64,000 nucleotides of DNA from Sequoia sempervirens (Eukaryota > Streptophyta > Pinopsida > Cupressales > Cupressaceae). Within the stretch, counting starts at the first letter, position 1, and each line of letters opens with the position of its first letter. The notes beneath the pieces were generated by a model. The model ran no database searches, was not told the origin of the DNA, and worked only from the letters and a program-made list of their open reading frames with translations. The translations under genes were made by a program, and so were the position numbers. Positions 1-13,429 of the stretch are shown here, one piece after another. The stretch is taken from contig VDFB02187733.1 of the NCBI GenBank assembly GCA_007258455.2, forward strand, positions 1-64,000, in the 5' to 3' direction.

Positions 1-203
1 AGTTGGAGTATGTGCCTACTAAGGATCAGGTTGCTGATGTTTTCACAAAGGCTCTTCCAAAATATACTTTTGAGTATCTTTGGGAGAAGTTAGGGGTTAT
101 TGCCCCCCTTCTTTCAATTAGATGCATAATTGTGTGCATTTGTCTGAGAAGTATTTCAAGTTACATTCTTGGTCCTAGACTGATGTTGAAGGCTACCTCG
201 TAG
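1..203 (+). pseudogene. Ty1/copia pol C-terminus (RNase H end), partial
   Basis: The frame opens at the window edge and reads the familiar end of a copia polyprotein: EYVPTKDQVADVFTKALP followed by LWEKLGVI, the last segment of RNase H just before the pol stop. The rest of the element lies left of the window. A purine tract and the start of a 3' LTR follow about 480 bases downstream in the correct order and strand. The methionine some callers place at position 3 is only a TTG leucine inside the frame, so no start codon belongs here. The visible part has no internal stop, but too little is present to judge whether the element is intact. Confidence 0.85.
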
Positions 204-679
204 GGGAGTAGGTAGCAGTGGTTGCTAAAGAGTGTAGAAGAAAAAGTGCAGTTGCTTGTTGGTAGTATCAAAGTGGTGTATTCAAGTGTTTCCCTTTGAA
301 TGTTGTCAGAGGAGAGAAAAAGAGTTCAATACATGAAAATATTTGGATGAGTCTATGGCCCTTTGCCATTGATGTCAAAGGGGGAGAGAGAGTTAAAGTG
401 GTTGAAAAACCATAAAGAAAAAAATAAAAACATGGAAAGAGTTGCAATAGTGAATATTGTTTGAAGACCATAGGGGGAGAGAGTATGGAAAAGTTTTATT
501 TGAGGAGCAAAGGAGGAGAGTGATCTAGAAGAGCAGGTGTTGCTGGTGTTGTAGGATAAGAAATTTGTGAAGAGTAAAGAGTTGTACCAATTAAGGGGAG
601 TACTGATTATTGCAGTATTGTTGTTGGTTTCTTTTGTTGTTGATGATTTTTCAAAAAGCAAGTGTTGCCATGAATGACA
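204..679 (+). other. copia 3' untranslated region
   Basis: This non-coding stretch lies between the pol stop and the polypurine tract. It is rich in GAGAG and AAAG runs. No credible reading frame was seen. Confidence 0.5.
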
Positions 680-690
680 AAGGGGGAGAT
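680..690 (+). other. copia polypurine tract
   Basis: AAGGGGGAGAT sits immediately before the TGTTGG that opens the LTR. This is the usual arrangement for plus-strand priming in plant copia elements. Confidence 0.75.
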
Positions 691-2313
691 TGTTGGAAGT
701 TTGGAAGCTTGAGTTGTTTGTGAGTTGGGTGTTTTCATTGATGTCAACCCCTTGTATGAAGTGAGTTTTGGAATATTATTCATGTTGATAATGTCAACCC
801 CTAGCATTGGAGTTGTTAGTATTAATGTCAACATAATATTGTTGGTGTTGTCATTGATGTCCTACTTAAGTATAGTTTTAGAGGTTGTTGGTTTGACTTG
901 TGTTTGGGGAAAAGATTGTTGTAGTTGGAAAGTGTTGCATGTTTTAGATGATGTAGATGTGTTCCAGAGATGTTAGTAGTTTCCCTGATGAAGTTAGTTC
1001 ACTTGATTTCTAAGTGCTTTTGAGGAAATTTGAATAAAAGAGTTCAATGTGATAGAGTGGTGTTTAACGTTTTGCTTTGCATTTCTTCATGGATAAATAT
1101 ATGCTCATGCAGTTTGGACACGATGATCAAAGGTGTTCTGAGGTTTCATATCTAGAGTTTTAGGTTCTGGATCATTTTGCAATGGAAGATATGTTTGACA
1201 TTATGTATGTCTGGTTAAAAAAGGTGTTTGGGAGAAATGATGTTACTTCACATTTCTCCACAGTAAAGATTCTAGTGTTGTGGATTTGGGAACGTGCTTA
1301 TATTGAATGTATATATCTTTCCTTGAATTTTCAAGTCCTTTGGTGCTCTATAAAGTTGTCTGGTGTTTTGGATGTTTGTGCCAATATGTCTAGTTACACA
1401 AAATGAAGGTGTTCTTGAGTTTCATATGGTTGCAGTAGTTGTGCAGAGTATTCTAATGATGCTAGAGTATTCTAAGATATTGTATGGTTGTTTTGGAGTA
1501 TTGGTGTGTGGTCCATGAGATGTTTCCAGACCTTGAGAGGTGTGTTTGGTGTTGCTTTTTAGTGTTAGTGCAAGTTTGGTTGACCTAGCAAGCTAGTGCT
1601 AATTGTGGAGGATAATTGTTGGTTGAGGAATTGTTGAGAAGCATATTGGTGTAGATTTGGGTCCTAATTAAGTAGTGGCATGGTTTGGCTTCACTTCATT
1701 ATATTTTGGAAGTGTTTGGTGATGACCTATTTGATGTTACATAGTTGAGGTGTATACATTTCGTTAAGGCTGACCTAATTGAGATTGTTTTAGGTCGCAA
1801 AGGGTATAAATACAAGGTGAATAGTTGTATGGATAGAGAGAAAAGAGTGTGATGTGGAAGATGCAAAAGTGATCAAGTGTGATGATCTAAGTGCAATCCT
1901 TAATGCTATAATTTCCTAATGTAGCTTGAGTAGAAGGTGTCTAAATTTCAGTATGTTTGATGAGTTGTTTGTGCTTCAGTGGAACAGTACCTTCGACATA
2001 TGAGAGATGCATTGTTAGTAATTCAAATTGGCAGTGAGCCAACCCTTCTTATTTCTTCTTTCTTCTAGATAGTGAGTCCTTTGGTAGTGATCATTTCTTT
2101 ATCTTTTGGGCAGTGAGCTACCGATAATGAGCCTTTCTTTATCTTTTGGACAGTGAGCCCTTGGTAGTGGGCCTTATTGTATTAAGTGTTGCAATTCATA
2201 TATTAGTGAGCTAATCCTCATTGTGGTTTTTCCATTCTTGGGTTTTCCACATAAATCTGGTGGTCTTAGCTTTTTGCATTAATTCTTTACATGTTTACAT
2301 TATGTTAATGCAT
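691..2313 (+). repeat. copia 3' LTR (right boundary approximate)
   Basis: It begins TGTTGGAAG right after the purine tract. The far end was placed near AATGCA at about 2313 because gypsy-type coding begins soon after, and because the stretch at 2220-2260 (TTTTCCA...GGGTTTTCCAC) resembles the R/U5 region of plant copia LTRs. No second LTR is in the window to confirm the end. Positions 2030-2185 contain a roughly 50-bp tandem repeat built around CAGTGAGCC. Confidence 0.6.
2030..2185 (+). repeat. ~50-bp tandem repeat inside copia LTR
   Basis: About three imperfect units carry AGTGAGYC followed by TTTCTTTATCTTTTGG. They lie just upstream of the presumed R/U5 part of the LTR. Confidence 0.6.
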
Positions 2314-2488
2314 GTTGAGGGTTTAATGGTGGATAAGGGTTTATGGGCTAATGTAGATATGAATGTTAATGAGGGTTTTTGATGTTTTAAAGTATACAAA
2401 TGATCCACACCCCCACTCTCAATTATCCTAGGTATATAACATTAATCTTATGCTTTTATTGGCTTATGTCTCTTGATTGGTCTATTGA

Positions 2489-3790
2489 GTGATGAAAATT
2501 GAGGAGTCTAACATGGGTATCAAAAGGCATCTTGTTGTAATGAGATTGAATAGATTGAACTTTAAGTCTTGGCGAGATGGAATCCTAACACATTATAGGT
2601 GGCTTAATATTTTTCCATATCTCTATGGACCAGTTCCTAAACCTTCATTGAAATGGAAGGGAGTTGTGTGGAACATAAAAATTGAACATATCTTGGGAGT
2701 AATTGGTTGTATTTGTGATATTGACACACAAATTGCCACCGATGGTATTGGGATCCCTTGTGACCTTATGACTAGAAACTGGGAGATGTATGGAGACTCG
2801 AACAAACCTCTGTTCCCAGAGGATCCTATTGTAGATTTTCTTATCCACTTGATGAGTTTTGACCAATTGATGATAAAATAGTTGTAGTGCTTGTTGATTC
2901 AAAAAGGTGTGGTTGTTTTGATGACATAAAACCTTCTCCTCGTCCTTTTATAGAGACGTATATTGAGACTTCAGTTTCTATGGCTCCTAATCTAGATTTA
3001 GAGGGTTCGTCTTCTTCATCTATGAGTCAACAACTTGAGGCTAAGGACTCTTTTAATCTAGCATTGGAAGAATCGTCTAGTGTTCTTACTTCATCATGTT
3101 TTGAGGACACAATGGGGGATGATAAGTGTAGTCGAATTATATTCACTGAGATCTCATCTCCTTCATCTACTATTGTATCTAAGGATTCTTGTGTTGCCAC
3201 ACCTTTTTCTCCTTGTGATTCAATGTAGTAGTACATTCATCATCTTCCAAAGATGACCATCTAAGATGAGTACTTGAAAGACATTGTTGGTTTTTTTTTG
3301 TGAGTCCCACATTTCAGATTTGGGAGACATCATTGATTGCATTCATCTTCTCTTTGATGGAGATGATCCTTCTTTAGTTGTTGTGAGGGAACACTTTAAC
3401 ACTTTTTTTCATTCTCCACATGATTATTCCTCATAGTTTGACATGAGTGTGGAATCTTTTGGAAAACATTTGGACGAGGCTTCTTTTTCTCCAAAGAATC
3501 TATCTTTGTCTTTGGATTGTGTTCTACAATATCAGACCTCAAGTTTCATCCCCACTCATAAATTTGCAACATAATAGCCCACCAAGCACATACACAATTC
3601 CACCATATTCACCATATTCCCAAAGCATTCCAACCAATGATTCCATCAACCAACTTTTGTAAAATGTAACCTCACTTCAACAACAAATCTCAACTTTAAA
3701 CCAAAACAAAAAATCGACAACCATCACAATATGTTAAAAGAAGCCCATTTTCATTTGAAATATTGAAAGCATGAATGCCACAAAACATAG
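2489..3790 (+). pseudogene. gypsy-type gag N-terminal region, degenerate
   Basis: A 130-codon open stretch (2489-2881) begins MMKIEESNMGIKRHLVVMRL and is followed after a stop by a Ser-rich frame (2887-3228). The reading then breaks up through 3790. It lies directly upstream of a recognisable gypsy gag core on the same strand, so it is probably the long N-terminal part of that gag or a leader ORF. No domain was recognised in it. The copia LTR upstream may have replaced the 5' LTR of this element, since no primer-binding site or LTR was seen before 2489. Confidence 0.45.
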
Positions 3791-3799
3791 AGATACCTT

Positions 3800-4750
3800 G
3801 ATTTGACAAATATAATGGTAAAGGGGACCCAAGAAATCATATATTGACATATACAACTTTGTGTAGTGACTTCATTTTTGAGGACAAGCTCTTGGATAAA
3901 CTCTTTCCAAGGTCATTGAAAGACATGACTTTGGAGTGGTTTTTTTCATTGCCAAATAATTCAATACACTTATACAATGAGCTTGTTGATGTGTTCCTCA
4001 ATCATTTCCAAGTAAAATTTGGTCCTAAGATTAACATAACTAATTTAACATGATGCAAACAAAAGATAGGCAAAAAGGTCATAGATTTCATAAGTTGCTA
4101 TCATTTGCTTTTATCACAGATCAATCTTACTCTTTCTGATGTGGATATCCAAAGAGTGTTCATTGACAATTTGCAAACTAAAATAAGGGACAAAATCTTA
4201 TTAATTGAATTTCCATCCTTCATACATTTTTGTACAGATTTTTTTGACTATCAGAATTCGATTAGTCAGTATGAAGAAGCATCTTCATTGGATCATACTG
4301 AGAAATCCGAATCCATACCTCAAACCAACTATCAACCATTCTAAAATCAAAACAAAAGTTTTATCAAGTTTCATACACCTCCAACAAACAACCAAATTGA
4401 GCCTCAAGTTGCTGCCATAAGTCTAACTCCATACCAATTTAGACCAAAAGATATGCAATTCACCCAGTTACTTGACACTCTCCATTTGATCATGTTACAA
4501 ATTTTAAGTAAGAACCTAATCCAATTGCCTCCTATCAAACCTATGGACACAACTAAACCTTTACCTCCAAACTTCAATCCAAATGCCTTTTGTCAATATC
4601 ATCGCACAAGTGGACATGATATAGAACAATGCACGTGTCTTAAACATCAAGTTAAAGACCCCATTGATTCTAATGACAAACAGTTGGGTGGTATTAATGA
4701 TCAAGGGAATAAATTTATTTCCCTGCCCAACCAAAACTTGCAATTTTTCA
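3800..4750 (+). pseudogene. Ty3/gypsy gag core with zinc-knuckle-like motif, broken
   Basis: Translation in pieces gives DLTNIMVKGTQEII, then a stretch with LKDMTLEWFFSLPNNSIH and ELVDVFLNHFQ, the typical retrotransposon gag helix region. After a stop it continues with VIDFISCYHLLLSQI and IQRVFIDNLQTKIRDKI. Further on, FCQYHRTSGHDIEQCTCLKHQVKDPI is the C-x-H-x-GH-x-C pattern used by many plant gypsy gags. Stops at about 4051 and 4342 and a frame change break it, so it cannot make a complete Gag. Confidence 0.7.
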
Positions 4751-4757
4751 GCAATCT

Positions 4758-5597
4758 ATGCCCAACAATTCATCCAACTTTGTGCAAGCTTGTGATGTTA
4801 AGAATGATGAGATGAATGTTGATAATAATGATGATATGAGTGATGACATGAATGATGATACTAATGATGAGAAGGGAGTAGATCACAAGGTTGGTCTAAT
4901 AGATGTTCAACCTCATAAAGGCCAAACCACTAAATTACTGGACATTGCTTTCACCAATAGTGACACACCTAGACATGCACCCAATGGTCCTCTCTATATT
5001 GTTGGTCGTATCAACGAGAAACTTGTACAAGGAAAACTCATTGATCCTATGTGTGTATAGAATATGATTATTAAGGAATTCTTATTTGTGCAAGAGCTTT
5101 ATCAAGATTCTTATGAACAATCAAAATCATGGATAAAAAATCATGACGGTTTTGCTTGCCCTACGATTGGTTTGATCACTCTTCCTATTAAAGTTGGACC
5201 AAATCAATTAGATGTTTCATTCTCCATCATCTCATCGTCGGACCAATTTCATGTGAAGCTAGGCTACCAATGGCTATGCTCCATGAATGTCATCCCACCA
5301 GTTATCCACAAGTGCATACAGTTCCCCTTTGAAAATGGTATATTTACAATGCATCATAGTGGGTTTAATCCTTTGTCTTCCTATGGAAATTTTTCATTGG
5401 ATTTATTTTGGCCTCAACCTATGGAACCTATAAATATTCCTCATGAAGATTTATTTTTCAATTCATACCAAAAGTTTAAGGAAAATCACATAATAGATTT
5501 ATCTCTTAGCAATATTCCTGAGAATGATAGGTCCATGGTTGTTCCTTCTCTTCCGCTAGTTATGAATGAACTTATGCTTGAACCAAAGACCCATTGA
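4758..5597 (+). pseudogene. gypsy aspartic-protease-like region, degenerate
   Basis: Two consecutive open stretches (4758-5060 and 5064-5597), separated by one stop and in the same frame, cover a region like the retropepsin part of gypsy gag-pol. GPLYIVGRINEKLVQGKLID is at the position of the first strand and active site, but the expected D-S/T-G is not preserved (IDPMC is seen). GYQWLCSMNVIPPVIHKCIQ matches the conserved G-x-x-W-L segment late in the domain. The downstream frame holds acidic low-complexity sequence. No reverse transcriptase follows, so this looks like a gag-protease-only, non-autonomous element. Confidence 0.55.
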
Positions 5598-8500
5598 GGT
5601 GATCAAGGAAAATATGTTGTAGTTCCTCCACCCATCTCTTGTAAAAGACCAAGAGACAATCACATGATCCCTTTTGTTCCTCCAAAGATAAAACAAGTGT
5701 ATAAACCTAAAGAGACTATGGTTTCCAAACCCTCAGTGGTTCCTTCCCTCCCTTAAGGGAAGAAAAGAGACCAATCAAACCTACTCCTACCCCATCACAA
5801 ATTGAAAACCATGCAAGAAGAAACCAAAATGCTAAAGAGTGTATGCGTAGACCTTGTGTTATTGCTTGTCAATTGGAAGAAAAAATAAAATAGTGCATGA
5901 AAATCCAACACCCACGGAAATAAATTAAGAGGAAACACAACTTTCACCAAAACAAGAAATGAAACAAGAAAATTCAACTACAATTGTCATAAAACCTCCC
6001 ATTGTGATTAATTTGGATGTTGATGATGATGAAATTGCTAAAATTGATGAGGAGGTCCATAATGAGCTTAATGTTTTATTTTCAAAGCAAATGAATTACA
6101 TGGGGCCAACTGAGATGCTCTTCCTGATGAGAGTGACCCACCATGTGTTGCTCCTGGAGATGATCCTAGTATGACACTTGTTGTAGTTCCCTTAGCTAGT
6201 TTTCTTCCTTCCATTTATGATGAGCAAGATTGGGATGTAGACGACTTGCTTTAGGTTGGCTCACATGTGTGATACTCATTTATGTTTGTTTCATGCGTTC
6301 TTTGTGTTTTCTTGCACGTAATGTGATCTCTCGTGTTGTGCTACTTGGCATGTTTTGTGTTTGTGAGTTTTCTTTGGATGGCCCTTGTTGCTCCTTTGGT
6401 GCAAGGATACAAAGGAAATGAATCTATTGTGTCATTCTTATAGTTGTATCTTCATTCTTTTATATGTCATAATCTTTGTTTCTATTTTTGGTCTTGTGTT
6501 TTCCTTTTGGGGATGATGCAAGGCATTGAGACATTTAGGTCTCTTCCATGTTGACCCAAAAGTTTTTTTCTTCTCTCTCTATGTGTCATTCCTCTTTTGT
6601 GTTCATCATTCCATGAGTATTTTTGGAATGATGTTAGTTCTAAGCTCTATTATATCATTGTAAAAAAGATGTATATTGACCCAGGATCCATGTATCCCTC
6701 AATTTTTCTTTCTATATTGTTTGTAGCGTGACACTTTGGGGGACACCCTAATGTAAGCAAATTGGTGATGACTCACTATCAAACTCAAATAGATCATACC
6801 TTAACAAAGAAACAACCCTTTGCAACACAATTCACTCAACTAGTTTCAAACACTCACAAATAGGCTTGTAGCCCTCAAAACCCAACTTTGCACAATATCT
6901 TTTAGAGAAGGCCATACAAAGGCCTGAAAAACATCAATTGAGACTTACCACAAAACCAACACAACATCCCCAAAAGGTTTCAAGTGACTTTTTTGTACCA
7001 ATATTGAGATCCAATACATAACTCATGTTTTAGGCTACTCAATTAGCCCTCTTTTACAAAGGAAGTACTTCCTAAAATCCTTGCTTTCACCAAAACTCAC
7101 TTGACAGAGTTAAATTGTGTTCCAAAACCACATAATCCATCACCATTTCATAGATACTCGACTTCTAGAATGTTGCACCATGAAACCTTCCTTTTACACA
7201 CAAAACACTAGGGTTTACTAAATCTCACAACACCCGGGCTTTCTAAATTCAATCAATGCTTCTAACAGACCACAAATACCCTGCACAGGGTTAAAAAACC
7301 ATAACATATGCTGTCCCTTCAACAAATTGACAAAAACCCTCTCAAACACCTCATTTTGACATGGGAAAACACCTTAACTAGCCCTAGGGCATCACCCAAT
7401 TCATACAATCTTGACTCCTCTGCCTAAAAACCCATGAGAACACCTAAATTTCAGTGTTTAGGAACCATTCCATGAGATACAGTAAGTATAGAAAGTGGAA
7501 TGGGTAAGTTTTCCATTTTAGATGACCCTCAACCCTTAAATCTGTGTAATAGGGCAACAACAGTAAACTAATGAAATATCCCACACAACTAAATATTAGA
7601 CTCTCAAAATTGAATTAAATGAAAGAAAACTCATGTATCTACAAAACAAAAAAGGATTCAGATCATTTAAAGCCTATACGGGTCCATAAAAGTATGAGAA
7701 AAGTTCATAAAACTCATAAATTTGCAGAAAAGAACATTGTGTTTGATATTGGAACTTCAATACATTCATCAACAACTGATGCTTGAGCCTTTTGAGGCTT
7801 CTTATACATGTTCCTTTCAAAAACCAACAACCAAATGCCTATAACTATCCAATAAACTACCATGACCCTTCCTATTCCAAAAGTTGCATTTTTGACAATT
7901 TTTGCTCTTGACAACATTTACATTTTTTGTGCAACTTTTGCTAACTTGACACCTATAACTCAAAACCACTCAATTACATTGCAAATAGTATTTTAGACCT
8001 TATTTAGAGTAAATAAGCTCAAAACAGCCCTTACTACCCTAGACTCAACTACTGACCAACTTACTACATCTTCAAAAGATCAAATTTGCACTTAAGGGTT
8101 CAGGTGCTCCTGCACCACACCCCTTATCATGATGTGGCTTTATTTGGGAACATATCATTGGAATAGGGCTTTCCAAATAGGCTCTTGTGATATTTTTTTT
8201 TCATGACATTTCTCATTTTTTATACTTTAAAGTAATTGCTCATAGCATGGTGTTTAGCGATTTCTTTAAAGTGGGGGCATACATTGACTTTATTTTGCTT
8301 CACTTTGTTCCCAGGAATTGAGCTTAGTGTGGAGTTGGCATAAAATTTTGATCATTTTGAAACACTTTATCAAATTTATTAGGGAGTGTAACTCTTGGTA
8401 TGGTTATGGGTACACACCTAGTCAAAAGTGGTCCTCACTAGCCCGTGTGCCTTCCAATTTGTGATTCACATAGAAAATATCAGACTTCACTATTGTGTGT

Positions 8501-8740
8501 CATGAATGCCTTTTGTATGGGTCCTAGCATAATACAACTTGTTAGCCCATACCCTCCTTTTGCATTTTATTTTGACATTGTATGTATGTGTATGTTGTCT
8601 TGTTCCATATCATACATGCATGTTCCTTTATGCCTATACTTTTTCATCATATCTCTTCAACATTCGTACATCTGAACCCCTCTTTACATATATTTCTCTA
8701 CTTTAGTGTGAGTCTAAGTGTAATTTCATACTCTCACTTT
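5598..8740 (+). other. non-coding interior of the gag-protease gypsy element
   Basis: No reverse transcriptase, RNase H or integrase motif could be read on either strand. Short open stretches at 5959-6174 and 6230-6421 (plus) and 7714-7917 (minus) are isolated and unsupported. About 6740-8100 has base composition unlike its flanks (C/A-rich on the plus strand) and may be a separate insertion. A PPT-like AAAGTGGGGGCATA occurs at about 8266. Confidence 0.4.
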
Positions 8741-8755
8741 AAAGTGGGGGATAAA
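8741..8755 (+). other. gypsy polypurine tract
   Basis: AAAGTGGGGGATAAA lies directly before TGTAGCATC, the start of a gypsy-style LTR. A near copy of the tract is at about 8266. Confidence 0.65.
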
Positions 8756-10070
8756 TGTAGCATCATAAATTGTCACCCTTGACAATTTCACACTATATTT
8801 TTCTCCCCTTTAAGTTATTGGACCTAATCAAGCTCTTAACTTCCAAAATTATGCATTCCACAACTTATTTTGAATATTTTTTGACAATTTGCAAGCATAA
8901 AATCAACCCTCTCATTTAATACTTTGTCCCTACACTTTAAACACTCGAAAATAAGGTTGGGAAATTGGTGCCTAGGGCACTATGTCCCCCTATTTTTGCT
9001 CCAAATTCAAATATGTTAGTGTCAGCATTTTATTATTTGAAATTCAAATATTTAATGTCGGTTGTCGGGATTTAATTTTTGCGAAATTAGAATATTAGCA
9101 TATAAATACCTAGTTATTGCATCATTTGAACTTTACGTGAAATTATCTAGCAACATGTGAGCTTTAAGAGCAAGTATTGTGATCAAGAGCATTATTCAGC
9201 AAGTCAAGAACAACCATTAGAGTTTTATTGCAGCAATTCAAGATCCAACATCATGTCAAAGCTTATGTGAGTTTTTCCATGTTCATTGTTTTGTGAAGGC
9301 TAACCCTTGTCATAGGTCTCCAAAGCATTCAAGAATTCAAGCAAATCAAGCAAGCAAGATCCAATTTCCTTGAGGTGATGTGTATGACTTCAGTCCTTCA
9401 AGGAAGCCATTGAAGGGTGGTCAGTTGCAACACATTGTGATGTCATCATTCATTCCTTTCAATTATCATTCCTATCATTGACATTGCCATTGTGGAAGTG
9501 GAAACACTTAAACAAGGTTTGATTGAGGAAAGTCCCTAAATGGCCCAACATCTCTTCTCTTTGTGAATGTGTAGATCTTAGGTTGAAGAGAATCAAAGGA
9601 AGTTTGAAGACACTTCATTTGAATTGTTGCATTCGAAACCCTAGGCCTTGACAACTCACAAAAATTCAATTGCAAAAACATCCAACAATGATCCGACATA
9701 TTTGCAAACAAGAAATAGAAGTGTAAATATGACATTAGAGCACTGTGAAAATAGATCTAAAAAATACCTAGCAGGATAGTGGTGCCCCCGACACCAACGT
9801 CCCAACAAATTTAGTTGAAATTTATACCACATGTGCACAATGTCCTCTATGACATCTCAGATCTTTTGTATTAGCATTAGAACACCATTTTACACCATTA
9901 GGACAATTAGATCATCACATTTCATTATTAGGCCATTTCTAGATTTGGTTAAGGGTATGTTGACCCACCTATCAAGATGTAAGACCTTGTCCAAATCCAT
10001 CAAATCCTCATTCCATCCTTGCATTCATACATTCCCCACAACCACAACGCACAAACATTACACAATCAAA
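8756..10070 (+). repeat. gypsy 3' LTR (right end uncertain)
   Basis: It opens TGTAGCATCATAAATTG after the purine tract and includes a TATAAATA at about 9100 that could act as the LTR TATA box. No partner LTR is present and no target-site duplication was found. The right end could be as early as GTCCCAACA (about 9810). Confidence 0.4.
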
Positions 10071-11282
10071 TGAAATTTGGGAAAGGTGTAAAAAAAAAGG
10101 TTTCCCTTTCCCACTATTTCAATTGAAAACCCTATATCATGTTTAAAATCTAGTTCAAAGTTATCATTGCTTTGAGAACTCCCTATTTATATCCAAACAC
10201 ATCTTAAGGCACCATGATCATAGCCAATCAATAGGCCTTCTCTATGTTCTTTCAACTAATATATTGATTTGAATAGTTATTCTTGTGCCTTGCTAGAGAG
10301 GCAAATACATGGTCAAAACCCCCAAAAACAAATTAAAGTAAAAATGGGTCATATCAATGTAGATCCTAAGAAATAAAGATTTCTTTACATTTGTTATGGT
10401 TTATATGTTCTATAAAAGCCTTGTGTTGAGCCATTCTTAGATAGGTATGGTTCAAAATTGTGTCAATATATTTTCTATAATTAGATTGCTATAACAATTT
10501 TGTGTACTTTAATTTCTTAAAGCTTGACAATGACTTGCACATACACTTGAATATAATATTATCATGATGTATCATTGAGATGTCAAGTTGCATATTCAAG
10601 ATAAACTCATGTGAAACTACTTAGTGAATAATAGGAGTTTAATTAACAAATTTATAGTAAGAAAATAATTATGTTTAAGTTTAAGTCATACAAATCATCC
10701 TTGCAAGAGACTTAAATCTCTCCACATTTTAAGATAAACATAGAATATCTTATTACATTGGCATCATGCAATAACTTCTTATGCTTGAGGTAATTACCCT
10801 ACTTAGCAAAATAAATAGCCTCAACCCCTTAAAAAAAACGCAAACCACTCTACATATAAAAACAAAATAAATAGAACCTAAATATTTTCCATTTCCAATT
10901 TCATTTTTTTTACATTTAACAATCTTAAATTATATATTTATCCAAATACTACTAATTAATTTAAAATCGTTTTATTATAAATGGATCACAATATCTTTAT
11001 AAATATATCATACTTCTTTTAATACCTCAAAATCCTAATAAAAAGTAAAAGGACATGTCTTTTAACATCACAAAATAAGAACAACCTATGTCACCCTTCA
11101 TATTGGGTGTAGTTAACAAAAGATAAGAATACTATTAGTTATAACTCCTTTAAAAGATGGGCTCTTTTATCGAGGCATTCTTTGTTTTTTCCTTTTTATA
11201 TAAAGAAAGTTAATTTAATCAATTAATGTGGAATAAAATTAATTTAATTAAAAATCTAATCATTTATGTTTTTATATAAAGG

Positions 11283-11315
<33 letters not shown>

Positions 11316-12480
11316 TTTTAATATAAATTATATTATTTTAATTTTTTTATCAATTGTATTTATAAGGATGTAATTTTATGTTTATATAGATCACAATCTA
11401 GTTTGTTCAAATTTTAAGTACGTGTATAAATAACATAAAAAAAATGCTATTGACAATACCATCCAAATGTTCAAGCTTCTTTATAAGCATACTTGTTAAT
11501 CATCTTGTCACCTTTTGTTAATAGTTGACAAAAAAACAAAACGTGTGCAATAGATTTATTTAGTCTAATATATAATATTTTATTCTAAATCTCTATAGGT
11601 AAATATTCTTTTGATATATAATATATACGTGATGGGAAGATTACGAGTGTCAGTTTAATTTTTTTTAATGGAGAAGACTTGTCATTTTTTCATATCATGT
11701 AAATTTATTATTATCAATCTACTTCTCTAATTTGGAACTTCTACTTCTCTGATTTGTGACTTAATCTTATTTATTATCTAATAGGCCAAACAATTAACTT
11801 GAACTCGAAATGGTTATCCATTTACAATAAAAAAACTTCATTCATATTGATATATTGGATTTGTTAATGGAGTCTATGCTTGTGTTCTTCACAACAATAT
11901 GAGGTCTAATCACAAATTCACAACTTTTAATAGACAATGGATCGTAAATAAAATATATTTTAATCTACTATATATAGTACCTATGGCTTACCAAATCAAT
12001 GGTTCACAAAACACTTATCATCAATTGCACATTGGTCTCCAATATATCACCTATGGACTTTAAACATTCTTTAAACTATAACGTCATTTCATATTCGATA
12101 GGTACCTTATTGGGCTTATTGAGCTTGCTTGCAAAATGACTAAACTTTGAAATTACATAAAATCCTCTCTTGTTTCTATGTTTCATTTTATTTGTGTTAG
12201 TGCCTTGAATAGATAGAAAAAAATATTCACATGGTATTGACCTTAGAAGAAAGAGGAAATATATACATGATGTTGGAAGCAAAATAGACTAATCAAATAG
12301 CTAATATTATTTTGTTTACTTAGATAGACACTTTGTTATCTTCACTTTAGAAAGTTGGCAACAAAATATTTCCTCGATGTACATCACATACACCTAGGGC
12401 TTATTGGAAAGTGGGGGAAGTAATGAGGTTGGATGTCATATGAGTTTGTGATTATTGTTGTATCTTGTACTTTTAATATA
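10071..12480. other. AT-rich intergenic DNA without recognisable genes
   Basis: No coding region, RNA gene or element boundary was seen. The only clear structure is the TA microsatellite at 11284-11312. Confidence 0.5.
11284..11312. repeat. (TA)n microsatellite
   Basis: About 14 uninterrupted TA dinucleotides in an AT-rich stretch. Confidence 0.9.
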
Positions 12481-12496
12481 CTAGTTATATATATCA

Positions 12497-12533
12497 AAAA
12501 ATAAAATAAAAAATAAAATAAAAAATAAAAAAT
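12497..12533. repeat. A-rich simple repeat (AAAATA/AAATA)n
   Basis: Repeated AAAATAAAAT units, possibly the decayed A-tail of an old retroposon; no target duplication was confirmed. Confidence 0.6.
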
Positions 12534-12911
12534 ATAGATTTGTTTAGCATAAGTTACAATCTGAGCTCATAACCCACAAGTCCCAAGATCATCTTCACCT
12601 CTTAAAATTTGTGAAGTATGATGTTGTTTAAATGAATCAGATGAAATAAAACAACTTTTCTAAGATAAGAAAATTATATTGGAGTCAAACATGGGGACAT
12701 GACAATTTTTTACAAGGGGAGAGACAACCCCAAAAAAATTTAAATATGCATTTTTCATCATGGCAAAATGGCCATATATAGTTATACCATCTATGTAGGC
12801 TAGATTGATCAAATATTTTTAAAATTTCATTTTGATGATGCAACAATATTAAAAGATGTAATAAAAGCCTTAACTTATCTTCACAAGTTAGAATTCATTT
12901 ATAGAGATATA

Positions 12912-13400
12912 TGTTAGTTTTTAGATCAGAAATGTCAACAAGCAGAAAAACACAACACATAGAACAATGAACAAAATATTTTACCCTGAGAAAACCCTCC
13001 TACTCAAGGGAGAAAAACCTAGCAAAGAATATTCTCTTATATATCAAAATAATAAGTGTAGAAACTACATACAACAACAAGCCCTAGAATAGGCCGAGCC
13101 ACATACAATAAGATATGTAACTTATCCTTGTATCAAATCTTGAAAGCACAAATGATGACACTTACAAAAAATTGATTTGTTGTTGCAAGGAGGCGAACTG
13201 CTGCTAGAGGTGTGAATTGGAGTGATCAAATTGCTTGCACAAATGAGAGGACATCATCCTCTTTATATACAAAGTTGGGCAGCTTCCTCTCTAGGGCCGA
13301 CCTAGAACAAATATATTTTATTTATAAAAAAATGAAGGCCGACTTGCCTTGAGCAAGTTATAATTAGGAGAAAATATCTCCCACTGCTACAACACTAACA
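12912..13400 (-). repeat. 3' LTR of the 12912-16122 element
   Basis: Direct repeat partner of 15636-16122 with small differences throughout; it starts TGTTAGTTTTTAGAT and ends CACTAACA. Confidence 0.85.
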
Positions 13401-13429
13401 CTTCCTCTTAGCTAGGGAGGTATTTTTTC

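Noticed and set aside
7714..7917. Small minus-strand frame with a hydrophobic segment, possibly an envelope-like or membrane protein
   Set aside because: It is isolated, 67 codons long, without splice or promoter context, in an AT-rich region with many chance frames.
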